64,000 nucleotides of DNA from Paenibacillus sp. FSL R7-0345 (lineage in GTDB: Bacteria; Bacillota; Bacilli; Paenibacillales; Paenibacillaceae): NCBI RefSeq assembly GCF_038595055.1, contig NZ_CP152002.1, positions 3,082,501-3,146,500 of the forward strand, written 5' to 3'. The notes below the pieces were generated by a model. That model searched no databases and was not told the DNA's origin. It saw only the letters and a program-made list of their open reading frames with translations. A program made the translations under genes and the position numbers. Below, piece after piece: positions 44,171-53,894 of this stretch (within the stretch, counting starts at the first letter, position 1; each line of letters opens with the position of its first letter).

Positions 44171-46228
44171 CTAAACCTTAAACTGTTTCAACTCTTCCTC
44201 GAGCTGTAAGGAAATTTGGCTTAACTCTCTGGATAATTCGGCGACCTGATCAATACTGCTGAGTTGTTCCTGTGTATTGGCACATACCTCCTGGGTGGAG
44301 GCGGAATTTTCCTCAGTAGTCGAAGAAATAATCTCGATGGCCTGTAAAATCTCATCCTTGTGCGTGTATACGATGGATGTGTTATTACTGATCTGAATCA
44401 TCCGCAGCTTTAACTCTTCCAAGTCTCTGTTCAGGTTAAAGAAGAGTTGCTTGGCGGTCTCTACAGAACGGGCATTTTCCCCGGCAATCTTCAAGCCGTG
44501 GCTGGTGTGTTCTACTGAAATGATTGTTTTTTCTTCAATTGTACTGACTTTTTTGTGGATTTCCTGAGTGGCGAGTGCTGTCTGTTCAGCAAGCTTGCGT
44601 ACCTCTCCGGCAACCACGGCAAACCCTCTGCCATGTTCACCTGCACGTGCAGCTTCTATAGAAGCATTAAGCGCCAAAAGGTTGGTCTGGGTGGCAATTT
44701 GATTAACGGTGTTCACGATGCCTGAAATCTCATGGCGGCTCAGATCAATAGCCTCTATAATAGACGAAACTGCCTGTGTTGACTTGTGATTGTCTTCTGC
44801 GGATTGGGATAACTGCTCAACTAAGCGCAGACCGGATTCACTCAGCTGTGCAGAAATTTGCGCCATCGATTCTACGGCTTGTGCGTCACTGGTGATTTCG
44901 TTAATTTGATCCGACAGTGCACCGGTTTTGCGCAAAATACTTTCTGATTCAATAGACTGATAGTTTGTGGCGTTTGCGATTTCATTGATGGCTGTTGCCG
45001 TTTCATTCATGGTTAGAGCCGTTTTAGCAGAAATACTCTGCAAATGATCGGAAGACTGAGTCAGCACCTGAGTAGTATTACCGATCACTTGGATCATTCC
45101 CTGGATCTTCTGGACCATTGCAGAAATACCATGAGCGATTTGCCCGATTTCGTTGCTCGAACGCTCATTGATTTGCACCGTCAAATCCCCGTTTTCAATC
45201 CGCTTGATTGCGGTAAGCAGCTTCGGTATGGATCTTAGCAGGTAGCGGAGCGTAATGTAGCAGATCAACACCAGCAGAAGGGCTGCTGCTGAGAAGCTGC
45301 CGATCGTAATCCAGGTAAAAGCTTTCAATTCGCTCAGCGCTTCTTGCCGGGTAATGGTCAGACCTACAGACCAGCCTGTGTCCTTACTGGTAGCATAACC
45401 GATATAGCGGGGTTCCCCGTTATCATTAATCAGCTCTACGCCGGTCTCACCGTTTATCATTTTTGTGCCGATTTTGCCGAAATCCCCTGAGTCCTCATTG
45501 ATTTTTTCCTTTAACACTCTGTCTTCGTCCGGATGATAAAGAATATCACCTGAACGGGTAGCCAGAATGGAATAACCGGTGCTTCCCAGAGAGTAGCTCT
45601 GCATAATAGCCGGGACGTCATTAAAAGCAATATCTGCAGCAATAAAGCCGATCAGCTGGTTGCTGTCATTTTTGATAGGGTAAAAAATACCCATAAGCAG
45701 CGTGCCCGTGTTAACGTCAGCATAAGGTTCGGAATAATACAGACCGTCTGCTTCTGAGGCAGGCTTGAAATAAGGACGCGAGCGGATATCAAAATCAGAC
45801 TTGGAAGTGACACCGTCATTCTGGAGAAAATAGCCCTTCCCGGATATTCCGGCAACCCAGACATCGGCAAAGGATGGCTCTGTCTTTACAATTTCCGCCA
45901 AGGTCGCTATAGTATCGGCGGCAAGAGGAGAGGTGCTTACCTTGTCTGGAGTTGTACTCTCGATGTATCGCTTAAAAAGATCGTTCGTGGACATTTGTTT
46001 GACCAGTGAGCCCTTTTCTTTAAACAACGCATCAAATTGACCGACAATACCCTGTGTCTTAGTCATTAGGATGGATTCCTGCTGAGTGACCAGAATGTCC
46101 CGGGTATTCGAATAAATGAAGGTGCACAGGGCCGAGAAGACGACAACAATAATAACCAATAGAACAATAGCCAATGTGTTGGCAATGCTGGATGAGCGGA
46201 ATGGCCGCTTTTTAGTAAGCTGTGACAT
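44171..46228 (-). CDS. methyl-accepting chemotaxis protein with dCache sensor
   Basis: 685 residues. First membrane segment 17-38, then a double-Cache sensor with [20 protein letters not shown] and [19 protein letters not shown], a second segment (about 308-328), HAMP, and the cytosolic hairpin with the tip [21 protein letters not shown] followed by [20 protein letters not shown]. The ligand is unknown. GGGAGATG precedes the ATG, and a SigD-type promoter lies upstream. Confidence 0.93.
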   Translation of the reverse strand: MSQLTKKRPFRSSSIANTLAIVLLVIIVVVFSALCTFIYSNTRDILVTQQESILMTKTQGIVGQFDALFKEKGSLVKQMSTNDLFKRYIESTTPDKVSTSPLAADTIATLAEIVKTEPSFADVWVAGISGKGYFLQNDGVTSKSDFDIRSRPYFKPASEADGLYYSEPYADVNTGTLLMGIFYPIKNDSNQLIGFIAADIAFNDVPAIMQSYSLGSTGYSILATRSGDILYHPDEDRVLKEKINEDSGDFGKIGTKMINGETGVELINDNGEPRYIGYATSKDTGWSVGLTITRQEALSELKAFTWITIGSFSAAALLLVLICYITLRYLLRSIPKLLTAIKRIENGDLTVQINERSSNEIGQIAHGISAMVQKIQGMIQVIGNTTQVLTQSSDHLQSISAKTALTMNETATAINEIANATNYQSIESESILRKTGALSDQINEITSDAQAVESMAQISAQLSESGLRLVEQLSQSAEDNHKSTQAVSSIIEAIDLSRHEISGIVNTVNQIATQTNLLALNASIEAARAGEHGRGFAVVAGEVRKLAEQTALATQEIHKKVSTIEEKTIISVEHTSHGLKIAGENARSVETAKQLFFNLNRDLEELKLRMIQISNNTSIVYTHKDEILQAIEIISSTTEENSASTQEVCANTQEQLSSIDQVAELSRELSQISLQLEEELKQFKV

Positions 46229-46273
46229 ATGACATCTCCCGGAACCATATTAGAGTGAGAACCCTTGAATAAT

Positions 46274-46301
46274 ATGTCGGAATTATGACGTATTTCGTTT
46301 A
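46274..46301 (-). promoter_or_regulatory. SigD-like promoter of the second chemoreceptor
   Basis: On the minus strand, TAAA (46301-46298), a 16-base spacer and TCCGACAT (46281-46274), two mismatches from GCCGATAT. Confidence 0.55.
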
Positions 46302-46324
46302 GAGGAATTAGAGAGGTGAGCGAA

Positions 46325-46966
46325 ATGATGAAAAAAATGGTGGTATTACTGTCTGCATTGTTCCTTAGCTCCTGTAGCAAGGTCCAGCTTGACCAAGAGG
46401 AAATGGCTTTAATTGAATCCTTAGGAATTAGCGAACAGCAAGCCATAAAGCTTAAAACCTATGCTGAACCCAAAGCATTATTGCCCTTAGCCGAGCCCGA
46501 TAACGGGTGGAATACTTCGGATTTAACGGGGATCTCATTTAATACTGAGGAGCGTAAAGTGCCGAAAATTTTTGATTTGCGCAGTCAGCTGCGTGAAGAT
46601 GGATTTTTACTCTTCAGGAGTCAAATGAACTTCGGATACGAACCGGAGCAGATTAGTGTGATTAAAAGTGATGATCAGTACGATATTCTTAGGTACAGCG
46701 GCACAGACGGAGCTAATTATGATCTTTTGCCGGAGGATATTATTGCCAAGTTGAAGGAATGGGAAGAACGGTATCCCTTCGAAATCACCGGTGCCAGCCT
46801 TGATTGGCTGGAGGCCGAGTTAATCGATAAAGTGCAGGACTTGTCTGAGCTGGCTAAGGAGGTATATGAATTTTGTCCGGATGTGGTTGATCAGGGAACC
46901 GGGTCGGTAGAAGCGCTGGAGAAGGAGATGGAAGCCGAGAGAACACTATATTTGTGGTGGGATTGA
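46325..46966 (+). CDS. DUF4253 domain lipoprotein
   Basis: 213 residues from ATG at 46325, 7 bases after GAGAGGTGAG. A short signal ends in the lipobox LSSC (about 15-18), so the protein is anchored outside the membrane. The C-terminal half carries the DUF4253 signature: GTDGANYDLLPEDIIAKL, TGASLDWLEAEL and VYEFCPDVVDQGTGSVE, ending LYLWWD. DUF4253 proteins are usually cytosolic and some resemble immunity or SUKH-neighbour proteins, so a lipoprotein form is unusual. Role unknown. Confidence 0.75.
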   Translation: MMKKMVVLLSALFLSSCSKVQLDQEEMALIESLGISEQQAIKLKTYAEPKALLPLAEPDNGWNTSDLTGISFNTEERKVPKIFDLRSQLREDGFLLFRSQMNFGYEPEQISVIKSDDQYDILRYSGTDGANYDLLPEDIIAKLKEWEERYPFEITGASLDWLEAELIDKVQDLSELAKEVYEFCPDVVDQGTGSVEALEKEMEAERTLYLWWD

Positions 46967-47002
46967 GCATTTGAATATCAATAAAATCAGGAGGAACTCA
47001 TT

Positions 47003-47396
47003 ATTAAAATATTACCAAGTAAGCTATTTCCCGACTGCTCGTTTACATCAGATGAGGACGCTGGCTTTTATGATATTACCCCTGAAGGTTTCAAGCATGT
47101 TGTTTCTTTGTACTTAGACAGTGAAGTTGTTAAAGAAGATGATTCGATAGCAAAAGCTGCTGCTTTTTTTGATAGGTTATTTGAATGGAATGGATTTTGC
47201 AGAAATGCCTTTATGTCTGCTGAACAGAATAGCGAAGAATTTGAAACGATAATGGAATATTTCAGCTTTTACAAAGAGGAGGCCCCGGAAGTTTTTGCAG
47301 CGGTATAATGTTGATTTTACGCTGGGCTATGATCAGTTGCTGTCTGTTTATTTTGACAGTGACTGTAATTTTGGAAACATTGCATGGGAAAGCTGA
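47003..47396 (+). pseudogene. frameshifted small gene, possibly an immunity-like protein
   Basis: AGGAGG at 46989-46994 is followed by ATT codons (47000, 47003) instead of ATG. The open frame IKILPSKLFPDCSF runs to a TAA at 47306. Directly across that stop, a shift of one base opens NVDFTLGYDQLLSVYFDSDC and runs to TGA at 47394-47396, reading like the natural continuation. The intact product would be about 130 residues, acidic and soluble, of the kind seen among small DUF/immunity proteins. Missing ATG plus frameshift suggests decay; a sequencing error could explain the shift. Confidence 0.5.
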
Positions 47397-47483
47397 ATGA
47401 ATATCCAAGTGGTGAACCTTGAAACGAATATCCATGTTACAATCTGATTAGAATTAAATAATAGTTATAGGAGGATATGGATA

Positions 47484-48641
47484 GTGGATCGCTATAAAAC
47501 GTACATAGTCATATTAGCGGCATGCAGTATGCTTTTGGCGTCAGGCTGTACGGGAGGGCAAGCTGATTCTCAGGCAGAATCAGAGGTGCCTAATATTGTC
47601 CAGACGGCGGCGCCTGAGGTTAAGCTGTCAATCAAGTCTACAGACGTGCCAAAAGACACGGTATTGAGTACACCAGAAGCAGCGGAGGAGCCTTCCTTTG
47701 CCCAGTTAGTGGATACCTATGGAGATCTGGGACTGATTGACGCTCATAATCATGATGCATCTGCTATGCAGTATCTTAGAATGGAGAAATCCTGGACTGC
47801 CAATAAGGTACGCAATGTCGTGCTTTTTGGAGATGTTTCCGAGCCCAGTGCCATTCTGACTGATGTATTTAGCTGGGCCGCCTATCAGAGTAATCCTGAT
47901 CTCTACATACCGTATTTCTCGGGCTTTGATCTCCATGATCCCGAATGTTTGAAGGTTATTAAAAACAATCTGGAAAAGGGTTACTTTGGTTTAGGCGAGA
48001 TTGCGGCGGCGTCAAGCTATTCTCCTGTACTTGCAAACGTCGCCTGGAAGGCAAGCGATCCTATGGACGGATACTTTCCCCAGATCTATGACTTGATTGC
48101 GGAGTATAAGGCGCCAATTCTTTTACATATCGATCCGCCGAGCGGGCAGCCGGTAGCCAAGCTGGAACAAGCCTTGAGTGAGCATCCGGATACTATTTTT
48201 ATTTTCGCACATATAAATGCCTACAATACTCCTGATGAAGTTGACCGCTTGATGGGCAAATATCCGAATCTGTACGCTGATTTTTTTGCCGGATACTCTG
48301 TCTATAACCCCGAAGGAGGGCTGCGACCGGAAAGATTCATTCCTGTAATTAAAAAATATCCCGACCGTTTTATGCTTAGTACGGATTCCGGTTATGGACT
48401 CGAAGGCGGCGAAGAGAAAGCAATAGAGGCCATGTACAGGATGCTGGATTTGTTAGATGACGCGCAGATCGCACAAATGATCGCCCGGGACAACCTTTTG
48501 AACTTGATTCAAGCGCAGCCAGCAACTGAAACGCAGCTAAAAGCGATCGCTGAACTGGAGAGGAACACCGGCAACTCATATGGGGAGAAGCTGAATAAGC
48601 TGGAAGCGGGGAAAATACTGGCACAGGTTATTAAAAAATGA
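47484..48641 (+). CDS. amidohydrolase-family lipoprotein
   Basis: 385 residues from GTG after AGGAGGAT. The signal ends in LASGC, so it is lipid-anchored. After a 45-residue linker, the TIM-barrel amidohydrolase_2 fold has the metal motif IDAHNHD (His-x-His), LLHIDPPSG, FIFAHINAYN and a late aspartate in LSTDSGYG. These would bind one zinc and catalyse hydrolysis or decarboxylation. Export of such an enzyme is uncommon. It has its own terminator; the substrate is unknown. Confidence 0.82.
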   Translation: MDRYKTYIVILAACSMLLASGCTGGQADSQAESEVPNIVQTAAPEVKLSIKSTDVPKDTVLSTPEAAEEPSFAQLVDTYGDLGLIDAHNHDASAMQYLRMEKSWTANKVRNVVLFGDVSEPSAILTDVFSWAAYQSNPDLYIPYFSGFDLHDPECLKVIKNNLEKGYFGLGEIAAASSYSPVLANVAWKASDPMDGYFPQIYDLIAEYKAPILLHIDPPSGQPVAKLEQALSEHPDTIFIFAHINAYNTPDEVDRLMGKYPNLYADFFAGYSVYNPEGGLRPERFIPVIKKYPDRFMLSTDSGYGLEGGEEKAIEAMYRMLDLLDDAQIAQMIARDNLLNLIQAQPATETQLKAIAELERNTGNSYGEKLNKLEAGKILAQVIKK

Positions 48642-48680
48642 CGATTCCATTGTGATTCTGGTGTCGACGATTCCATTAAG

Positions 48681-48717
48681 AAACCGGCCTGGAATGAGAT
48701 TCCAAGCCGGTTTTTTA
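48681..48717 (+). terminator. terminator after the amidohydrolase gene
   Basis: AAACCGGC...GAAT-gag-ATTC...GCCGGTTTTTT. A direct repeat of GACGATTCCATT sits just before it (near 48638 and 48666). Confidence 0.92.
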
Positions 48718-48761
48718 ACAGGTACTTAAGCTAATGAACCCATATGTGCTACCGCCAGGCA

Positions 48762-50045
48762 CTATTTCAAAATGTATTTTGTCAAAGTATTATTGAACCA
48801 GTAGTCTGCGAGGTAGAGCTCGCCTTTCCCTGCATAGATGTATTGGTGTCCGGCGTGATAGTCGTTCCACAATGTGGAGAGATGGTAGTTAATCTGCAAA
48901 TTCCCCGGATCAAGCACGTAAAAATCCTCTCTGGCTAAATCCCCCTCGAAAGTCTCCGGATCAATTACTGCCGGACGCTCCTGCCACTGGTACTGCTTCT
49001 CTACGGTAATTTCCCCAGAAGGTGTGATGAAGGAATTCCAACCGTTGTCACCAAGCTCGCCAATTTGCTGCTTGCCGAGCAGCTGGTTGTCTTTGCTGTA
49101 CAGCCGGTACACGGCATTGTTACTCTGGACCAGATAGTTATTGCCGGTAATGCCGATGACACGGTCTTTTGGGTTAAGTGAGCGTATCCAATTCCTTTTG
49201 CCGTCCGCACCGAATCCGATTAATTTGTAGTCAGTCGTACTGTATAAAGAGATTAGTACAGACCCGCCGCTGAAGGACTGTACTCCCATATTGGCATCAA
49301 CCAATCCTTTGGGTGCCGTGTAGCTGACGAATGGGCTTTTAGCATCCAGACTCCGGTAGACATTCACGCTGGACTGGTCAGAATTGTGCACAATATAGCC
49401 GTTCGGGAGTATCTCCAATGTACCTGTTGTTAATGCACCTTTGGTTATTGCCAGTTTTCGGACCTGCTTCCCGTCACTGCTGAATTCCTCAAAATAACGA
49501 TCAGAGGTCTTGGTTGAAGAGTGGTAGGTGTTGTAATACAGCAGAAGATTTCCACTGTCCAGCACAACCAGTGTGAAGGGATTATTGAACGTTTTGGTCC
49601 ATTTCAGCTTGCCGTTGGCATTGACTGCGGAGAGGAGGATTTTCGTTCCGTTGTCGTTTCTTTTATAGAAATAGCTGTTGCCATCCTTGCTGTAGTAGGG
49701 GTCCGATCCGCTGAACGATTTGTCATTGGCAATGTCATAGTAGTCATAAACCCAGTTGGCAGTGCCCGCTTTGCGGTCCGCAGATGCGTAGGTAAAAGTG
49801 GTGTATTTGGTTTTGGAGGGCGAAACTTCTACTTTCTTACGCAGCTGGAAAAACACACGGTCCTTGCTCTGTATGCTGTAGAGGGTGTTAAACGTGGTGT
49901 AGCCCTCGGGCAGCTTGTAGCTCCATTCCGGCTCCGGCAGCTGTTGGGATTTGTAAGCTGCGGAGGTTCTGTCCGGCACCAGCAGCTGGGCGGCAAGCAA
50001 AATAGCCAGCACAGCGGCAGACACCTTGAATCGTTTTGAACTCAT
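48762..50045 (-). CDS. secreted protein with beta-propeller-like repeats
   Basis: 427 residues. The signal peptide (1-30) ends near RTSAA with no lipobox. The mature part is strand-rich, with recurring blocks of the type NANGKLKWTKTF, GADGKRNWIRSL and VLDSGNLLLYY, reminiscent of PQQ-like propeller blades. No catalytic motif is visible, so it may be a binding or structural protein. GAGGTATAG precedes the ATG. Confidence 0.75.
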   Translation of the reverse strand: MSSKRFKVSAAVLAILLAAQLLVPDRTSAAYKSQQLPEPEWSYKLPEGYTTFNTLYSIQSKDRVFFQLRKKVEVSPSKTKYTTFTYASADRKAGTANWVYDYYDIANDKSFSGSDPYYSKDGNSYFYKRNDNGTKILLSAVNANGKLKWTKTFNNPFTLVVLDSGNLLLYYNTYHSSTKTSDRYFEEFSSDGKQVRKLAITKGALTTGTLEILPNGYIVHNSDQSSVNVYRSLDAKSPFVSYTAPKGLVDANMGVQSFSGGSVLISLYSTTDYKLIGFGADGKRNWIRSLNPKDRVIGITGNNYLVQSNNAVYRLYSKDNQLLGKQQIGELGDNGWNSFITPSGEITVEKQYQWQERPAVIDPETFEGDLAREDFYVLDPGNLQINYHLSTLWNDYHAGHQYIYAGKGELYLADYWFNNTLTKYILK

Positions 50046-50295
50046 GTTTCTATACCTCGTTTTCTATGTATTAGACTCTTATAGTAATAGTGAGGGACAG
50101 GAATGAACAAGGAAGGTAATACCAGAAATGGATAGGGCGTAAGTGGACGGGTGAATAAATCTAGGGAGCACTGCTTTAACCCGCCTGTGTTAGATTACAT
50201 TGTTACGGGTACATAAGTACATGATGTGGGTCTATATCGGTCGACTCTGTAAGCACATTTTTCCGGACATCACCGCAAGAGAGGAGTAACTGTGA

Positions 50296-50958
50296 ATGGA
50301 TACGTGGATTTATCTAGTGATTACAATGTTTTATGCAGGGCTGGCTGTATGGGGAATATTGATGTATCCCCGGGGCAAAGCGAGGCTGGGCTATTATGCC
50401 CTGCTTGCAGTGACAGCCGCACTGATCTGGGATAATGGAGTTATGGCCGCGGGCACAACCATCGGCGAAGGCGGGCTGCTGGAATCCTTAAATACGGCGA
50501 GATATTGGCTGCATGCCTTTTGCACGCCGCTGCTTGTAATGGCCAGCTTCGATCTGATCCGTTGGGCAGGCAGTACATGGGCTTCAACAACCATTATGAA
50601 AGTCATAGCCTGGCTCTTTACGGCCGGTCTTATTGTATTGGAGCTGACAACGCACACCTTTTCCCTGCAGCTTAAGCCCATGCTTGAATACGGCGCGTTG
50701 CGTTATGTGCCTGCGAATGAAGCGTCCGGGCCGCCAATCATGGTCTTACTGATTATGATTCCGCTGTTTGCCGCCGGAATTATCCTCTGGAAGCGGAAGA
50801 TAACTTCTGTTCTCTTCCTGGGAACAGCACTTATGCTTGCCGGCAGCATGATACCGATACCAGTGGAGAGTGCAGCCCTAACGAATGTTTTTGAGCTGAT
50901 ATTAATTGCGTCGCTCTGGTATGCAGTGTATGTGTTGCAAAAGCTGAAAGAAGATTGA
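50296..50958 (+). CDS. seven-helix membrane protein of unknown function
   Basis: 220 residues with about seven membrane segments (near 4-23, 31-50, 70-90, 99-118, 145-163, 167-184, 192-210) and short loops. An Asp-Asn pair in helix 2 (LIWDNGVMAAG) and Arg/His residues in helix 3 (RYWLHAFCTP) are the only polar features within the membrane. I do not recognise the family. GAGGAG precedes the ATG. Confidence 0.7.
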   Translation: MDTWIYLVITMFYAGLAVWGILMYPRGKARLGYYALLAVTAALIWDNGVMAAGTTIGEGGLLESLNTARYWLHAFCTPLLVMASFDLIRWAGSTWASTTIMKVIAWLFTAGLIVLELTTHTFSLQLKPMLEYGALRYVPANEASGPPIMVLLIMIPLFAAGIILWKRKITSVLFLGTALMLAGSMIPIPVESAALTNVFELILIASLWYAVYVLQKLKED

Positions 50959-51012
50959 TCATCATCATGCCTGCCAGTTAGTTCAAGCTGAATATCCGGA
51001 TGTCATTAACTA

Positions 51013-51055
51013 AAAGAAGGGTCAAATCAGTTATATAACGGATAGACCCTTCTGT
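51013..51055 (-). terminator. terminator between the membrane protein and sulfurtransferase genes
   Basis: AGAAGGGTC (51015-51023) pairs with GACCCTTCT (51045-51053). The minus strand continues TTTTAG. Confidence 0.75.
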
Positions 51056-51106
51056 ACTAACTATATGGATCAGAGAAACTATGTGACTGGGCCTAGTTGC
51101 ATTCAT

Positions 51107-52000
51107 TTATGCTTCTAAACCGGTAGCAATGAGATTATCCCCATACGAAATCCAGTCGCTCCAGCTGCCTGCATACAGACGAACATTCTTGTACCCAGCC
51201 TTCTCCAGCGCCAGCACATTCGGGCAGGCGGTTACGCCGGAGCCGCAGTAGACGATGATCTCGCGGTCCTTGTCCAATCCGGCAAAATGTCCCTGCAGTT
51301 CTTCGGCGTTCTTGTAGCTGCCGTCAGCATTCTGCGAACCTTTCCAGAAGTAATTGAGCGCACCGGGGATATGGCCGGCTTTCTTATCCATAGTCTCGTT
51401 CTGTCCCTGGTAGCGGTCATTCGCCCGCGAGTCGATCAGGATTGGCAGAGCGGAGAGGGGCACTGTGAAATCAGCTTCTGCCGTTTCAGCCTTAGCTGCA
51501 GCCGTCTGCTCAGATACCTTTCGGACCTCATCCACTCCTGCCAGCATCTGCGGCTGCACATTTGCAGTGAAGGTACTCGGTACACGGATAGGCTGATGAT
51601 CCGTCACCGGATATTTTTCCGCTTTCCAGGTGCTGAAGCTGTCTTCCAGAATGAAGACCTGCTCGTGCCCGAGGTAGCGCAGCAGCCACCAGAGGCGGGC
51701 CGCGTTCATGCCGCTTTCGTCGTCATAGGCAACAATGCGTGTATCGTTGCTGATTCCCAGCCTGGAGAGCCGGGCTGCGAGCACCTGCGGGTCAGGCAGC
51801 GGATGGCGTCCGCCGTGTTCACTGACCGGACTGGACAAGTCGAGCTCCAGATCGAGATAGACCGCCCCCGGAATATGCTCCTGCTCATAGCTCTCCCGTC
51901 CAGCCTGCGGCTTGCCAAGGGTAAACCGGCAGTCCACGATCGTCTGCTCCGGATCATAAAGTCTGGCCAGCAGCCAGCGTTTTGTAACAGTCGCTTCCAT
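51107..52000 (-). CDS. thiosulfate/3-mercaptopyruvate sulfurtransferase
   Basis: 297 residues made of two rhodanese domains. The first is the inactive one (VDCRFTLG, then YDDESGMNAARLWWLLRYLG). The second carries the catalytic cysteine in VYCGSGVTACPN; the CGSGVTA loop is typical of enzymes using 3-mercaptopyruvate. It moves sulfane sulfur to thiol acceptors or cyanide in the cytosol. An alanine-rich insertion (about 164-178) lies between the domains. AAAGGATGG precedes the ATG. Confidence 0.92.
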   Translation of the reverse strand: MEATVTKRWLLARLYDPEQTIVDCRFTLGKPQAGRESYEQEHIPGAVYLDLELDLSSPVSEHGGRHPLPDPQVLAARLSRLGISNDTRIVAYDDESGMNAARLWWLLRYLGHEQVFILEDSFSTWKAEKYPVTDHQPIRVPSTFTANVQPQMLAGVDEVRKVSEQTAAAKAETAEADFTVPLSALPILIDSRANDRYQGQNETMDKKAGHIPGALNYFWKGSQNADGSYKNAEELQGHFAGLDKDREIIVYCGSGVTACPNVLALEKAGYKNVRLYAGSWSDWISYGDNLIATGLEA

Positions 52001-52156
52001 TGTAATCCCATCCTTTGCAGTGTGATATGTATTGGATTATTATAACGGAAAAAATACAGAGGCGCATACATACACGGAGATAGAATGTTCACTTTGTTTG
52101 ACACATGCGGTTGACAATAATAGTATTGCTTTTGAACTGATAGACTTTTGAAGAGA

Positions 52157-53194
52157 ATGTTGAGAAAGGGGCGTAAGCTTACGGAAACTATAGTTAACCA
52201 GACCTGGCCGGAGTGGGGCGGAAACCTGGAGAAGCGCAGCGGGGGCTGGAATAATACGACCTATATTGTGAGCGGAAGCAGCCGGAGAGCCATCCTGCGT
52301 ATTTATGATACACACCGAGACCGTGAAAAAATCGAATTTGAGCATGCCGTCCTGCTGGAACTGGACAAGCTGCCATTACCTTTTGCCACACCGCTGCCTG
52401 TTCAAACCGTTAATGGAGACACACTGGTGCAGCTTGGGGAAAGGGACGGCAAGTTTGCCTGCCTGTTCAGATATATTGAAGGAGATTCACCCGGGGATGA
52501 GGATACCGGTTATTATGAGTCATTCGGTGTGGCGGCAGGACTGCTGTCTTCCGTATTGGCTGAAATAACTCCGGGTCCGCAGCCGGTATATCGTCCTTAT
52601 TATGAGCTCCGTCAGGCTTATCCGTTGTGTACAGATGAGACGGTCCGGGAGCTGTGCTTGAATCCGCCGGAGCCGCTGGCAGAGCTGAGTGAGGAGCTTA
52701 ACAGACTATATCAGGCCTACATAGACATTGCAGATTCGCTAAAAAAACTGGAAACGCTGCCGCATCAGCTGGTACACGGTGATCTGAACGCGTCTAATCT
52801 GCTGGTTGATAAGGATGATCATAGCCGGGTAGCGGCGCTGCTTGATTTTGAATTCTGCACCTATGATCTGCGGGCGATGGACCCTGCGGTAATTCTGTCG
52901 GGTCTGCTGGGACATCCGGAGCAGCAGCGGGCTGTCCGTGACTTCTGCCGGGGCTTCAGCCGCAGCGTTAGGCTAACCGATGACGAGCTTGCCGCTCTTC
53001 CAACCTTGATGCTGCTGCGTAAAATCGATGTGTTTCTGCATTTTGCCACCCGGTACATGGAAGGGACGGACGAAGGGAGTGTGCTGCATGAGCAGACGAG
53101 ACTGCTGTCCGCGGACCTCATCCAGCTGTCGGCAGGAACGGCGGACATGGTGAGGATTTTGCGGGAAGAGCAGGATCGCGCTAATAGAGGTTAG
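52157..53194 (+). CDS. APH-fold kinase (aminoglycoside phosphotransferase/homoserine kinase-like)
   Basis: About 345 residues; the start is uncertain (ATG 52157 or TTG 52148, both with weak sites). The kinase fold shows a glycine-rich start GGWNNTTYIV, the lysine-equivalent strand AILRIYD, the catalytic loop HGDLNASNLL and the metal-binding DFEF. It transfers phosphate from ATP to a small hydroxylated molecule. Chromosomal relatives of this kind are often homoserine-kinase-like or of unknown substrate, so resistance should not be assumed. Confidence 0.85.
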   Translation: MLRKGRKLTETIVNQTWPEWGGNLEKRSGGWNNTTYIVSGSSRRAILRIYDTHRDREKIEFEHAVLLELDKLPLPFATPLPVQTVNGDTLVQLGERDGKFACLFRYIEGDSPGDEDTGYYESFGVAAGLLSSVLAEITPGPQPVYRPYYELRQAYPLCTDETVRELCLNPPEPLAELSEELNRLYQAYIDIADSLKKLETLPHQLVHGDLNASNLLVDKDDHSRVAALLDFEFCTYDLRAMDPAVILSGLLGHPEQQRAVRDFCRGFSRSVRLTDDELAALPTLMLLRKIDVFLHFATRYMEGTDEGSVLHEQTRLLSADLIQLSAGTADMVRILREEQDRANRG

Positions 53195-53830
53195 TGCGGA
53201 GGCGGGAGGCATTCGAAAGAACGCGAGCGAGGGGATCGTATGATGCTGTTAAAATGCTGTTACGGCCCGCTACGCCGAGAAATGAGTGTTCACCAGGCGT
53301 AACGAAGTAATCTTTATAACTGGCAAGAGAATAACTGCACTCTGTACATCTAAAACCCGTGAAAAGCTGCATCTGCACGATATAAATGTATTTTGTGCAA
53401 CTAAATCTTCCACTTTTGCTCAAAAAGATCCTTTTCGAGGATTTTAACTGCACAGAGTGCAGCTAAACTGGCTATACGACTAAAAAAGCTCATTTTAGTT
53501 GTATAAAGTACAGCTATGCGGATCAGCTTCTGAATGGACAAATTCTACAGGAGATAGTTGAGCGAGCTAAGTGTAAATAAGTCAACTAAATCCGGGTAAA
53601 CTGACGGTTTGAGAAATCTGGTTGGGTAAATGACACTTAATGATCCGGTTTCCGCCGAAAATGAGGTCAGAGCTTCCTCGGCGTGGATTTAATAAGATTA
53701 CGCTGGAGCGTGGGAGACCTTTCAACTTTTAGTTGGATTTTTGCTACCTAGTTTCATACAATCTCATCTTTTCTGATGATTAGGTGCGAAATCGCTACTT
53801 AATTTAGGCTACAGACGCTCCCGTTCAACA
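53195..53830. repeat. 636-base gene-free region with several degenerate palindromes
   Basis: TTAACTGCAC-aga-GTGCAGCTAA (53444-53466) is an almost perfect palindrome. Related, decayed copies are seen at 53332-53354 (TAACTGCACTCTGTACATCT), near 53385-53402 and at 53494-53517 (TTTTAGTTGTATAAAGTACA). They look like a short palindromic intergenic repeat family. No open frame with a start signal is supported between the two genes. Confidence 0.6.
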
Positions 53831-53893
53831 AATACAGCTGCAGTGAAGATCCCCTGGCAACATCTTCAGGGTATCTATGCTGCAGCTGTTTTG
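53828..53893 (-). terminator. terminator of the photolyase gene
   Basis: ACAGCTGCAG pairs with CTGCAGCTGT, enclosing a second TGAAGAT/ATCTTCA stem. It directly follows the photolyase stop on the minus strand. Confidence 0.82.
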
Positions 53894-53894
53894 T

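Noticed and set aside
52157..53194. aminoglycoside resistance gene
   Set aside because: Only the general APH kinase fold is supported. The sequence shows nothing specific to drug-modifying members.
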